Shown here piece by piece: positions 32,884 to 41,700 of a stretch of 42,577 bases of DNA. How positions within the stretch are numbered: the first letter of the stretch is position 1; the number at the start of each line of letters is the position of its first letter. The position numbers and the translations under genes are program-made. The stretch covers positions 2,439,001 through 2,481,577 of the forward strand of contig WPIO01000061.1 in assembly GCA_009760855.2 (NCBI GenBank), in the 5' to 3' direction. The notes under the pieces are model-generated. The model saw nothing but the letters and a program-made list of their open reading frames with translations, was not told the origin of the DNA and searched no databases. Source of the stretch: Cristatella mucedo (taxonomy: Eukaryota; Bryozoa; Phylactolaemata; Cristatellidae).

Positions 32884-32946
32884 GCTGCAAACTTGTGACC
32901 CCTTGTGTTGTTGCTGCAAACTTGTGACCTTAAGGTCAAGGGGGCA
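32882..32946 (+). repeat. 19-bp direct repeat and polypurine tract before the 3' LTR
   Basis: TTGCTGCAAACTTGTGACC occurs at 32882-32900 and again at 32911-32929. Then comes aaggtcaagggggca immediately before the LTR start at 32947, in the position of a polypurine tract (the primer for plus-strand DNA). Confidence 0.8.
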
Positions 32947-33356
32947 TGTAGTTTGTATGTAGGTATTGCATGTAGGCTCCTCTGATAAGCCACAGGTGAG
33001 CTGTTAGGAGCATCACCGAGAGGTGTACTGCTGTTGTCCGCCTGTGATGTGGCATTGACACAGGCCTGTAACCACCTAGTGGCCAGATGGTGGATTCACC
33101 ATCATTGTCAGCCAGTGCACTGCTGTGGTCCGCCTGTGATGTGGTATGGACCAGCTAACGGCCTGATGGTGGATTCACTATCAGGTTCGGCCGGTGCATA
33201 GTTGAGGTCGATGAATAATCGGAGTCGACCCGGCGACTGGGACAGTCGTGTGAGAGTAGCGGCCAAGGGGAGCCGTGTGCGCTTGGGCTACGTGTGTTGG
33301 GAATCAACTGTCCGTATTGGGCATCGGCTGGCTTACTGCTGTGCGACCAAATTACA
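32947..33356 (+). repeat. 3' long terminal repeat
   Basis: Copy of 28447-28860. It starts TGTAGTTTGTATG and ends at about attaca. It carries the same internal 100-bp subrepeats (gtccgcctgtgatgtgg at about 33036 and 33129). Confidence 0.9.
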
Positions 33357-33559
33357 ATTTGCGTTGTAGTGCCGCCAGTGCGGTAGCATTTAAGTTAAAG
33401 CAATTTTGGGACCCAGACCTTTCCCTCTGCTGGCCATGCAGCTCGCTGGCCCTCCGAGTCCTGGCGGCTGCTCGCGGTTCAATCGTACCAGAACGCGACC
33501 CGAAAAACAGAGTAACCACCTCAGAGCTGAAGGCTGCGCCATCAGCCCCAACTGAGCTG
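33357..33559. other. Unassigned sequence between LTR and SINE2
   Basis: Moderately GC-rich, no motif. It may be the insertion flank of the LTR element. Confidence 0.4.
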
Positions 33560-33700
33560 ATTTGGTCCAGCAGTTGATGTTCTCGCCCACCCCAGGGTCT
33601 AGCTAACGTCATGGGCTAGACCCCCGAGGCGAATGTAAATCACCTGAATAGAGATTAAACTCTCATAGGTGCTGTACAAATGAGTTAAATTGTTAGTATT
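33560..33700 (+). mobile_element. SINE2, copy 2
   Basis: Box A-like tggtccagcagttgatgttctc (33564-33585), a decayed box B (gggctagacccccgaggc) and the tail aatcacctgaatagagattaaactctcataggtgct, shared with the LINE A end. It matches 12745-12880 throughout. Confidence 0.75.
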
Positions 33701-34184
33701 AACTATATTAGCTAATGCTGCGTGACGACTACTCGAACACCAAGCACTTTATTAGCCGGAGCCGTGCCGGCCAAGCCGGTGTACGCACTCTGGACGCAGC
33801 CAGTGAAGAGAAATCTAGATATCTTCATGCTTTCTCGTGTACTACCTTGTATTCCACGCACGCATCTAATTTGTCAGTCTAGCCATAGTACGTTACCAAC
33901 CCGCAACCGCTGGTGGCAGTCTGTTGTACACGGCTTCCCCCCCCCCGCCACCGATGAAGTTAAGCACAGTCTTGAGCCTGGTCACTTTGGCTACTTGGCA
34001 GGTACTGACTGAGCCAATATTGTGGAAGAGGATTACCAGTATATCTGAGTGACACATGCAGACTGATTTAATAATGAGGAAGACTACTTCAGGCATAATG
34101 TAATGCAAAGTTACGTATGTTATGTCTGTACGTCCGCATAGCCACACCAAATGTCAGTATTGCGCCGGAGAGTTTCTTATTTCG
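33701..34184. other. No recognisable gene
   Basis: No coding motif; a C8 run lies at 33939-33946. Confidence 0.4.
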
Positions 34185-34265
34185 AACTTACAACTTAAGC
34201 GACTTTCGGTGACCATTTCATAGCCAACAGGCTCCATATCTTGCTACGCATACAGTGAGAAGCAT
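34185..34265 (-). mobile_element. Short family B LINE fragment
   Basis: On the reverse complement, ggctatgaaatggtcaccgaaagtcgcttaag matches ggctaccaaatgcgtaccgaaagccgcttagg of the family B copy ending near 15160. Upstream bases follow the same region. Confidence 0.65.
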
Positions 34266-34699
34266 AGCCAAGTCAGGAGGGTCGGAGACGCGGCTACACA
34301 GGTCGAAAACGCGGCTGAAAAATCCGCAGAAGCAGCGGGAGCGACGGTGGTTGAGGTCGGCAAAAGGGCGGCTGTGGAAGTCAGCTTGGTGACGATGGCC
34401 GGTCAACCACTTTCCCAGCTGGTCGCGGAAGGCCGTGCTCCAGCGTGCCTCCACAGACAGGCTATAAGGTAGTCAGCCTGGCTAAGGGGGTCAGTTGTCA
34501 CTGTTGGCTGTTTTGCCGATAAGGCATCGGATGTGTCGTGTGGCAATTGTAGCGGATATAAGGGGTCGATGCTGCTGAATATGTTGCAGTTACTTGTGCT
34601 GCTGCTAGGAATTCGTTATCCTATGGTCTGGGGCACGTTCTGTTTGACGTGGCTCGGATACAGGCCGGTTCAGGTCCTCCGCTAACTAGCATGTGAACA
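34266..34699. other. No recognisable gene
   Basis: Composition rises toward GC; a minus-strand 78-codon frame has no motif. Confidence 0.4.
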
Positions 34700-34860
34700 G
34701 CTGTTGGGAGTATCGTCGGGACAGGCCAGTGAAGAGGCTGGATGTGTTATCTGGACGGGCCAGTGCAGATGTTGGATCTGTCACCGAGACGGGCTGGTGC
34801 ACGGCCATGGTCCGCCTCTGATGTGGCTTGGACAATGGCCGGTATTATTGCTCCCGCTAA
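34700..34860 (+). repeat. LTR-related fragment fused to element 1
   Basis: ggtccgcctctgatgtggcttggacaatggccggta (34809-34844) matches the LTR subrepeat (gtccgcctgtgatgtggcatggacaaaggccggta at 28530-28564). The preceding 100 bp contain two shorter echoes (gacaggccagtgaagaggctggat, gacgggccagtgcagatgttggat). Confidence 0.7.
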
Positions 34861-37800
34861 CCCTCTGGTAAACAGATGTCCGCCAGCCCGCGCACCGTCC
34901 TGGCACATGCCACGGCGGGCGGCCAGCCCGCATGCCGACGAACCGCCGGACCCCGCCGAGCGACCCACGAGGTCGGTGGACCCAGCCGCGCCGCCTGTCG
35001 ACGTCCGCCGCGACGCCGACGACGAGGCCGCCCCCGACGAGCTGGAGGCCATGTTCCAACCTTTCGGCCTCCCAGCAAGGAACCAGGGGCCCTCCGAGGC
35101 CGCGGAAGCGTTCGTCGAACGTTGGCTACAGAAGATCGCCGACCGCCGCCGAGACGGGGACCTCCAAGGCTTCCAGTCGGACGTCGCGACTATGAGCGCC
35201 GAATGGTTGACGCTCGCCCGCGGCGAGCTCAACGAGAAGGCGCGACAAGTACGACGAGCACACTGCGCCAACCAGGTGCGCTTGCCCACGGACACGCTCC
35301 TGCGTACCAGGGCATCCGACGGCTGGAACCCCAAAGAGGCCTCCCGTCTCCAGAAACTGTATGGCGTGAACCGCCCGCGTGCCATGCGCGAGATACTGCA
35401 GCCGCCGCCCACCCGCTACTCGGGCGACCTGACCGCCTGCCACGCTCACTGGGCGCGGGAAGCGATCGCCGCGGAGGTCGACCGGGCAGCCGTCGACGAA
35501 CTAGTAGACCGCTCGTTCGGCGAGTATGACTCGACTCCGGGCGCCCGCATCACGCAGGCGTTCGAGTCGAAGGACATCGTGGCCCGCCTGCGGCGCGCGT
35601 CCAACACGGCCCCGGGAGCCGACAAGCTCGAGTACCGGCACTTGCGTGCCGTGGACCCGGGCTGCGGACTCCTGACGGCCATCTTCAACGCGTGCCTCGC
35701 CTTCGGCGCCATCCCTGAGTCCTGGCTCGAGGGGCACACCGTGCTCATCTACAAGCGCGGCGACCCCTCGGAGCCGGGTATTTTCCGCCCGATCACGCTG
35801 CTCCCGACGATGTACAAACTCATGTCGGGAGCGCTGGCGGCCAGGCTCGCAGAGGACCTGCGGGGACGAGGAATCCTCTCTCCGCAGCAGAAGGGCTTCG
35901 TGCCGGGAATGGAGGGCTGCCTCGAGCAGTCCTTCCTCGTGGAGAGCGTCTTTGAGACCTCCCGCGACCACCGTTCCGGCAGGAAGCCCGTCTTTGCGTC
36001 CTTCCTCGACCTCCAGAATGCCTTCGGCAGCATCCCTCGCGAGGTGCTGCTGCGGGCCCTACGGAGGGCAGGAGTGGACCCGTCCTTCTGCGACCTGGTG
36101 GGAGCCCTGTACGCCACGTCGACCACCTCCATCTGGCTGGGCGACGACGCCCTCGCGCCGTTTCCCTGCTCCGCAGGGGTCCGGCAAGGGGACCCGCTGT
36201 CGCCCATCCTGTTCGACGTGGCCATTGAGCCGGTGATCCACGCCGCCGCGAGGGCCGAGCGCCGCGGGTTTGTCATCGGCGAGGTTCGCGTCGCGGTGTG
36301 CGCCCTCGCCGACGACCTGGCACTGTTCGCCGAGAGAGGCCGCGACCTGAGCGCGCTCGTACGCAAGTGCGGGCGTGCCGCGGCCACCCTCGGCCTCGTG
36401 TTCCGGCCGGACAAGTGCGTCGTGGTTGCGCGCAACGCTCAGGGTGACCGACTGACGCCGAACGTCGTGCTGCGCGGCCAGAGCCTGCCGGTCGCGGCGG
36501 AGGGAGAGTCGGTGCGCTACCTCGACGCACCTCAGGGCGGAAGCCACCCCAGGGAGGAAGCAGACAAAGCTTGCGATGTTCTCGTGAGAGACATACGCAG
36601 GTTAGAATCCTCGATGCTTGCTCCCTGGCAGAAGCTAGACGCCCTGAAGACCTTCCTTCTGTCGCGACTCGACTACCTCGGCCGCGCGGCCGAGATCATG
36701 CAGAAGTCGACGAGGAAGATACGGAAGGCGATCGGCAGGTTCGCGCGCTACACCTGCAACCTGTCGCACCGATCTGCCACCGACTTCCCGTACGCACCCC
36801 GAGAGTACGGCGGCCTCGGCATCACCGACCCGGGCATCAACGCCCGGATCATGCGTGCCACGCAGGCCTGCCGCATGCTCACCTCGGCCGACCCGACCGT
36901 AAAGTCGGTCGCCGAGTGCCTGCTCGGCCGCTCGGTCCTTCTTATGCCTTCGGCGAGGGATGCTGCCGAAGGCATTGTTCTAGGCTTCTCGGGCAACCCG
37001 AGCAGCCTAGAACACCGAAGCCGCTACCTGAGCGGCGAGCGCTTCCACGACGGCCGCCAGGAGGGCATGCGGTGCCTGTGGTCGCAAGGCCGCAAGGCCC
37101 TGCGCGCTCTCGGCGCCTCGGTCCAAGTCTCGGAGGATATCAAAATAAAAATCACGCACCCCTCCGGGACGGTGGACGAGGTCAAGCCGGCCCGCATGAT
37201 CACCGCCCTGCGGGCGAACGCGCGGCGACGCTCGGGCGACGCGCTTGCAGCGCGGTACGACCAGGGCAAGGTCGCCAGCTGCCTGCTGACGGACAGGTTT
37301 GGCAACCAGTCACTTCGTGCACACGGGACTCGGGATCGCGCACCGGTCCTGGCGATTTATCCACAGGGCCCGCCTGAACCTGATCCCCGTGCGGGCGGTG
37401 CGGCGCTTCTCCGCTCCGACGGAGTCGCTGTCGTGCCGCCACTGTGGATACGAGCGCGAGACTCTTGCGCACGCCATATGCCACTGCCCGCGGTACCAGG
37501 TAGACGTGCGCAAACGACACGACGCCATCCTTGAGCGGCTCCGGAAGGCGGTCGGGGAGAAATGGCGACGACACGTCCGTGTCGACTCACGCCACCCTCT
37601 GAACCCGATCGCCAACCAGCGACCGGATATCATCATAGACGACGGCAGGTCGACGGCCATCATCGCGGACGTCACGGTGACGTTCGACAACGACGAGACG
37701 GCCCTCGACCTGGCCGCCAAGGAGAAGGTGTCGAAATACCAGGGCCTTGCGGACGCTTTCACCCGACAAGGGTACGAGACTGTCAAGCTCGTGCCCTTCG

Positions 37801-38018
37801 TCCTGGGCGCCCTAGGTGCCTGGTGGCCGGCCAACGAGTCGTGCCTCAGCGCCCTCGGAGTCGCGCAGGGCTACCGCGGCCTGCTGCGAAAGCTCTGCGT
37901 GTCCGAGGTGGTCAACGCTTCTGCGGCGATCTGGGCGCGGTTCGCGCACCGCGTGGGCGGCGATGACCTAACCGGTCGAGCAGCCCCGGGGCCCGCGCAC
38001 CAAGGCCCGGCTGTGTAA
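34742..38018 (+). pseudogene. Element 1 ORF: reverse transcriptase with CCHC knuckle and restriction-like endonuclease, one frameshift
   Basis: Single-ORF RLE-type non-LTR protein. Frame 34742-37534: about 40 LTR-derived residues, an arginine- and proline-rich N-terminal part, then RT. RT blocks are FRPITLLPTMYKLMSGALAA (near 35783), LSPQQKGFVPGMEGC, FLDLQNAF (residues 421-428, motif A), GVRQGDPLSPILFDV (motif B) and LADD (residues 522-525, motif C, L instead of Y/F). The thumb (SRLDYLGRAAEIM, near 36664) follows. Near 37307 the frame shifts. The frame 37299-38018 then carries C-x2-C-x8-H-x4-C (37434-37487) and the RLE: RPDIII (37620-37637), ADVTV (37665-37679), KVSKY. RLE elements nick a specific site and copy RNA onto it. 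Family: R2/NeSL/Utopia group; I favour Utopia because of the U2 match at its end. The frameshift makes it inactive unless it is a sequencing error. Confidence 0.9.
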
Positions 38019-38048
38019 CGATTATTATCTAAGAAATAAACTATATTA
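34873..38048 (+). mobile_element. Element 1: RLE non-LTR retrotransposon (Utopia-like candidate)
   Basis: GC-rich body starting where the AT-rich host and LTR sequence stop (about 34873). It ends about 30 nt after the stop codon at an A-rich stretch (aagaaataaactatatta). No target-site duplication or 5' untranslated region is visible, so the 5' end is probably truncated. Confidence 0.8.
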
Positions 38049-38065
38049 ATCTGTTCTTATCAGCT
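38049..38065 (+). other. 17-nt match to U2 snRNA at the element 1 3' junction
   Basis: ATCTGTTCTTATCAGCT equals, from memory, the U2 snRNA segment just after GUGUAGU (branch-point recognition region). Sequence to its right does not continue as U2, and no U2 5' part is found upstream of element 1. Confidence 0.6.
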
Positions 38066-38163
38066 CGCTATCACCGACGACCTGCAGACGACACTACGCG
38101 CGAAGCTCTCGACTTCATCGAGGATTATCGCCACCTTGATCGGCCATCGCCCGGAACTACTTT
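38066..38163. other. GC-rich spacer between element 1 and the shared junction block
   Basis: No known motif. It contains a short CTCGA/TCGAG stem. It does not match U2 beyond 38065. Confidence 0.4.
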
Positions 38164-38219
38164 GGTATTCGTGAGTACGAATACACCCTGTATCCTTTTG
38201 CAGTTCTTTTTAGTTAGGG
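38164..38219 (+). other. Shared junction block, copy 1
   Basis: GGTATTCGTGAGTACGAA (38164-38181), 29 unrelated bases, then TAGTTAGGG (38211-38219). The same order is at 41133-41191. GTATTCGT and ACGAATAC (38165-38184) form a perfect 8-bp stem with a GAGT loop. Confidence 0.85.
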
Positions 38220-38351
38220 CCCCATAGATAGTCGTTCCCAATAGTTAGAACTTCCGCCCGCGCCCCCCTCGCCTAGGAAGGGCGGGCGCGCATCTTTATC
38301 CGAAAAACGGGAGAGAAAATCGTACTCTAAAACCTTCATAGATTGCCATCG
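38220..38351. other. Spacer, possibly the start of element 2's 5' untranslated region
   Basis: Contains a GC-rich hairpin (ccgcccgcgccc ... gggcgggcgcgc, about 38250-38292). The motif ccccatagatagt at 38221-38233 reappears in element 3 at 41985-41998. Confidence 0.5.
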
Positions 38352-38399
38352 GCCTTTCTGCTGCGGGAGAATGACGTGCTCTCCCCGCAGCAGAAAGGC
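38352..38399. repeat. 19/20-bp inverted repeat at the 5' truncation point of element 2
   Basis: gcctttctgctgcgggaga (38352-38370), nine bases, tctccccgcagcagaaaggc (38380-38399). The arms are complementary with one bulged base. The right arm is native RT coding sequence (SPQQKGF); the left arm is its inverted copy. Confidence 0.95.
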
Positions 38400-40870
38400 T
38401 TTCTTCCGGGTTGCGAAGGCTGCCAGGAGCAGACCTTCCTTGTTGAGTCGGCCCTGAGGGATGCGGCCAAGAGGAAACGCACTCTGTGCGGAGCCTTCTT
38501 GGACCTCCAGAACGCATTCCCCAGCGTGCCACACGAGGCGCTCTATGCCACCCTTGCCCACTTGGGCGTGGAGGAGCGCTTCGTGGGCCTCGTCCGCAAT
38601 ATATATGCGGGGGCTTCGATTGTGCTGAGAGTTGGCTCGACCACCCTGGATCCGTTCCCAGCTGCCGCGGGTGTCCGCCAGGGCGACCCGCTCTCACCCA
38701 TCCTGTTTGATGTGGTGATGGAGCCGCTTGTCAGAAGGCTTGCGGCTGGGGCGGATAGGCATGGATATGCACTGGGCTCGGCCAAGATCTCTGTTTGCGC
38801 TTTGGCCGACGATCTGGCCATTTTCTCGAACTCGTCGCGCTCCCTCCAGCGCCAGCTCGATCGTGCACACCGGGCGGCCTCGAGCATTGGCCTAACGTTC
38901 AGGCCGGAAAAATGTAGGACGCTGGTGCGCTACCCGGCGGCGTCGGAGAGCCTGGCATTCACTATCGCCGGCTCCCCGGTTCCAATGTTGGGAGACGAGG
39001 AGGCGCACCTATACCTAGGTGCCCCACAGGGCTTCGCATACCCCCGGGCGGAGGTTGAGACGGCGACCTCCCTCCTCACCCGGGATATAGCTCTGCTCCA
39101 GTCGTCCCTATTGGCGCCGTGGCAGAAAATGGATGCCCTACGCACGTTCCTTATGCCCAGACTAGAGTATCTGGGACGTGCGAAATGGCTCCAGAAGAAG
39201 CTCCTTGTCCCTGTCGACAGAGCGGTCAAGGACTTCTGCAGGTCGGTTTGCTCCCTTCCTGACAGAGCCACTGTGGGCTTCTTCCACGCCTCACGCTCCA
39301 GTGGTGGCCTTGGCCTCCTTCCGCTCTCGCAGGATGTGGACATCCTTCGCGCCACGCAGGCGCTACGCATGCGCCGGCGCCACGCATGCTGTCCTCTCCG
39401 GACTGGACGGTGGCAGGAGTTGCTCTCGAGGGCCTTGATGGCGCTATAAAGGTCCTGAAAGGAACGCCCTCAGACGAGGCCAGAACCATCTTACTGTCGG
39501 GCGGTTCCTTTGAACATGCCGCGCATGCGGGTTCAAGGTCGCTCTGGTCCGAGGCCCGCCAGGCGCTCAGACGCCTGGGTGTTGGTGCCCAGTACGCCGA
39601 TGGGAAGATCCAGCTCCACTGGATCGAAGGAGACCATGAGCGCCCTCAGTTCGCGCCCTCCAACATGGTCTCCTCCATCAGACAGGATCTGGCAAAGTCT
39701 TGGGCGGCAGATTGGCGCGGGAGGCGCGATCAGGGGAAAGTGGCTCGCTGTCTGGCAACAGACAGCCACAGCAACCACACCCACTTCCTCTTTTCGGGCC
39801 TCGGTGTCACCTTTGCTGCTTGGCGCTTTGTTTTCCGTGCCAGGCTGGACCTCCTACCGGTGGCCGCCGCCAGGGCCAGATTTGACCCCACGGCGGAGCA
39901 CCTCTGCCGCAAGGGCTGCGGTCAGCGCGAGACGCTGCCGCACGTACTGAACAACTGCCCGAGCATGATGGTCGCCATCACGGAACGGCACGACGCGGTC
40001 CTAAAACGGCTCCTTGAGGCGCTGCCTTGGGCACTTAGGAGACACGCCCGAGTGGACCAGCATTATGAGCTCGACCCGATCCCGCACCGTCGCCTGGACC
40101 TGGTCATCGACACGGGTGCCTACGCGGTGGTGGTTGATGTAGCCGTCCCGTTCGACAACGGGGAGCTTGCGCTGGAGGTGGCAGCCGAAAGGAAGCTCCT
40201 TAAGTACACGGAGCTCGTGGAGGAGCTTCGCGTCCGAGGACGCCAAGTGGAGCACTGCGCCTTCATCGTGGGCTCCCTCGGTGCCTGGCACCCTGAAAAC
40301 GAGCGAACCCTGGCAGCCCTTAGGGTGAGCCAGCGCCACCGCAGGCTTCTCAGGAAGCTCTGCGTGGCAGACGCCATTAATGGCTCGGCCAGGGTCTGGC
40401 TGCGATTCGTGGGCACCGCAGACTGCCCACAAGAGGGAGTACAGCCATTGCAGGAGCCGCCTGCGCCTGAAGACGACGAGGCGACGCCCACAACGCACCG
40501 GACGGATGCCCCACCTACCTCTGGACCGGGAAGGCATGGAGGAGAGTTGGCCCAGCCGGAGACTACACCACCCGCGATAGCTCTTCTCCAGGGTCCAGCT
40601 GGCTCGGTGGAGCGTGACACCCGGGCGAGAGCTCCAGAGAGAGCCAGCCAGCCACAGCCGGTAAGGCTCAGTGGCGCCGCCCGTTGGAGGGCGGCGGCTC
40701 AGTACTCTGCGGCGTGCCCCCGCGTGCCACGTGCGACCGTGGTCGAGCCTGTGAGGCGGGCTACCCCGATCATGCTCGGGATGCCTCAGCAAGCGCGCGC
40801 GACACCCGAGGCTCGGCCACCTCCAGATCGCGATGCTGGTCCCACCCGAGATGTGCCTCGGAGGACCTAG
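38371..40870 (+). pseudogene. Element 2 ORF: RT, CCHC knuckle, RLE and long C-terminal tail, 5'-truncated, one frameshift
   Basis: Homologous to element 1 from VLSPQQKGFLPGCEGC onward; everything before RT block 2 is missing. Frame 38343-39449: FLDLQNAF (motif A, near 38496), GVRQGDPLSPILFDV, LADD (38802-38813), thumb LMPRLEYLGRAKW. Near 39385 the frame shifts to 39386-40870. That frame has CRKGCGQRETLPHVLNNC (C-x3-C-x7-H-x4-C, about 39905-39958), then the RLE as RRLDLVI (about 40087-40107, L in place of the P of R-P-D), VVDVAVPFD and ERKLLKY. Both elements continue with RLLRKLCV, ending WARF or WLRF. Element 2 then adds about 140 proline-, arginine- and threonine-rich residues absent from element 1. 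No ATG starts it; it cannot be active as it stands. Confidence 0.9.
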
Positions 40871-41132
40871 GCCGAACATGTACCGCACCAGCTATTAATT
40901 AGTAATAAAAATGTGGTGTTACCTACCGAAGGGTAGGTAAGGAGGGAGCCCGTTGGTGTGGCAGCACGTGGTCATGGCGTTTGACTGGCGTGACCACGTG
41001 GTGCAGCGACGGTTGAGGTGAGTTGCGGAAGGACGCTCGTGGTGGGCAGACTGTCGCCAACGCTGGCGCGCCTGGTGTCGCAGTAATCGACGTTTCCTGG
41101 AGTTATAGCTTGTCATCTACTCTTTACCCATC
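40871..41132 (+). other. Element 2 3' untranslated region with two perfect hairpins
   Basis: Hairpin 1: TTACCTACC (40919-40927), loop GAAG, GGTAGGTAA (40932-40940). Hairpin 2: CACGTGGTCA (40965-40974), 16-nt loop, TGACCACGTG (40991-41000). Such 3' structure is how RTs of this group are known to recognise their own RNA. Different from the very short 3' region of element 1. Confidence 0.75.
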
Positions 41133-41191
41133 GGTATTCGTGAGTACGAACACTATTGGGATTTTTTAGTGTGTTTACTTTCTAGTTAGGG
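41133..41191 (+). other. Shared junction block, copy 2
   Basis: GGTATTCGTGAGTACGAA (41133-41150), 32 bases, TAGTTAGGG (41183-41191), as in copy 1. The 18-mer is identical in both copies; the middle is not conserved but is T-rich in both. Confidence 0.85.
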
Positions 41192-41228
41192 TCCCTAGTT
41201 ACGGTTATTCTTGCATTTGTAGGGACCC
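41189..41228 (+). other. 9-bp hairpin at the start of element 3's 5' region
   Basis: GGGTCCCTA (41189-41197) pairs with TAGGGACCC (41220-41228), loop 22 nt. RLE elements such as R2 can carry a self-cleaving ribozyme at the 5' end; I see the stem but not the full ribozyme fold. Confidence 0.6.
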
Positions 41229-41437
41229 GGCCTTAGGCCGCCCCTTAGGCAGGGCCGGAAGCCGCCGCTGGGTCAGAGGAATTTCCTTCCTACTGCCCGA
41301 GCCGTGAGTCGCTAGTGCTTGTGGGTAGTCTCTATCGATTCCCCTAGTTAGTGTGAATCTTTTACTGGTAGTTTTGTGGGTGAACGCTTTTGGGTTTGGC
41401 ACTTGTATGCGTTCCTGTGTTGTACCTTTGTCCCGCC

Positions 41438-41700
41438 GTGCGGAGCCCCGCCCACCGGTTGTTTCGACAATATCGTCGAATCCGGTGCCTGTCTGTGCAA
41501 GATTTTGTCTTAGCCTGTGTAATATTTAAATTATCACAGTATTAGTGTAAGTTGCATGCGCATACGCCCTTGGTCTTAGCTTTTAGTCGCCACGCGGTCG
41601 CGTCCTCGGACCCGCGGCAGGGTAGCCCCGCCCACCGGGTATTCCGGCGATAAAGTTGATTCCGGAGCGGGTTTGCAATCCTTTCAAGTAGTCTTAGCCT
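41438..41700 (+). repeat. Imperfect direct repeat in the 5' region of element 3
   Basis: gcggagccccgcccaccggttgtttcg ... gaatccggtgcctgt ... gtcttagcct (41440-41518) returns as gcagggtagccccgcccaccgggtattccgg ... gattccggagcgggt ... gtcttagcct (about 41615-41700), a period of about 175-180 bp. Confidence 0.8.

Larger units (their letters stand above)
28447..33356 (+). mobile_element. LTR retrotransposon with gag, protease, RT, RNase H, integrase; decayed
   Basis: Two direct repeats of about 410 bp (28447-28860 and 32947-33356) flank coding sequence in the order gag, aspartic protease, RT with FVDDI, RNase H, integrase. That order fits Ty3/gypsy-like (not copia-like) elements. A purine-rich stretch (aaggtcaaggggg) lies directly before the 3' LTR. 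The LTRs start TGTAGTT and differ at many positions, so the insertion is old. Two SINE1 copies (31276-31448 minus, 32700-32883 plus) interrupt it. Stops and frameshifts occur throughout. I could not identify a primer binding site or a target-site duplication with confidence. Confidence 0.9.

Noticed and set aside
28447-33356. Endogenous retrovirus with env
   Set aside because: No envelope-like frame lies between integrase and the 3' LTR, only a SINE and a short spacer.
34747-35412. Minus-strand 221-codon frame, and several 100-295-codon frames on both strands over 35-41 kb
   Set aside because: They overlap the RT and RLE coding frames. GC-rich sequence lacks stop codons in other frames, and none shows a domain.
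38164-38181. Junction 18-mer as part of U2 stem-loop IV (GGTATTGCAGTACC)
   Set aside because: Only GGTATT and AGTAC agree and the flanks do not; similarity is too weak.
41440-41700. CRISPR array
   Set aside because: Only two long imperfect repeats in a eukaryotic retroelement 5' region; no regular short spacers.
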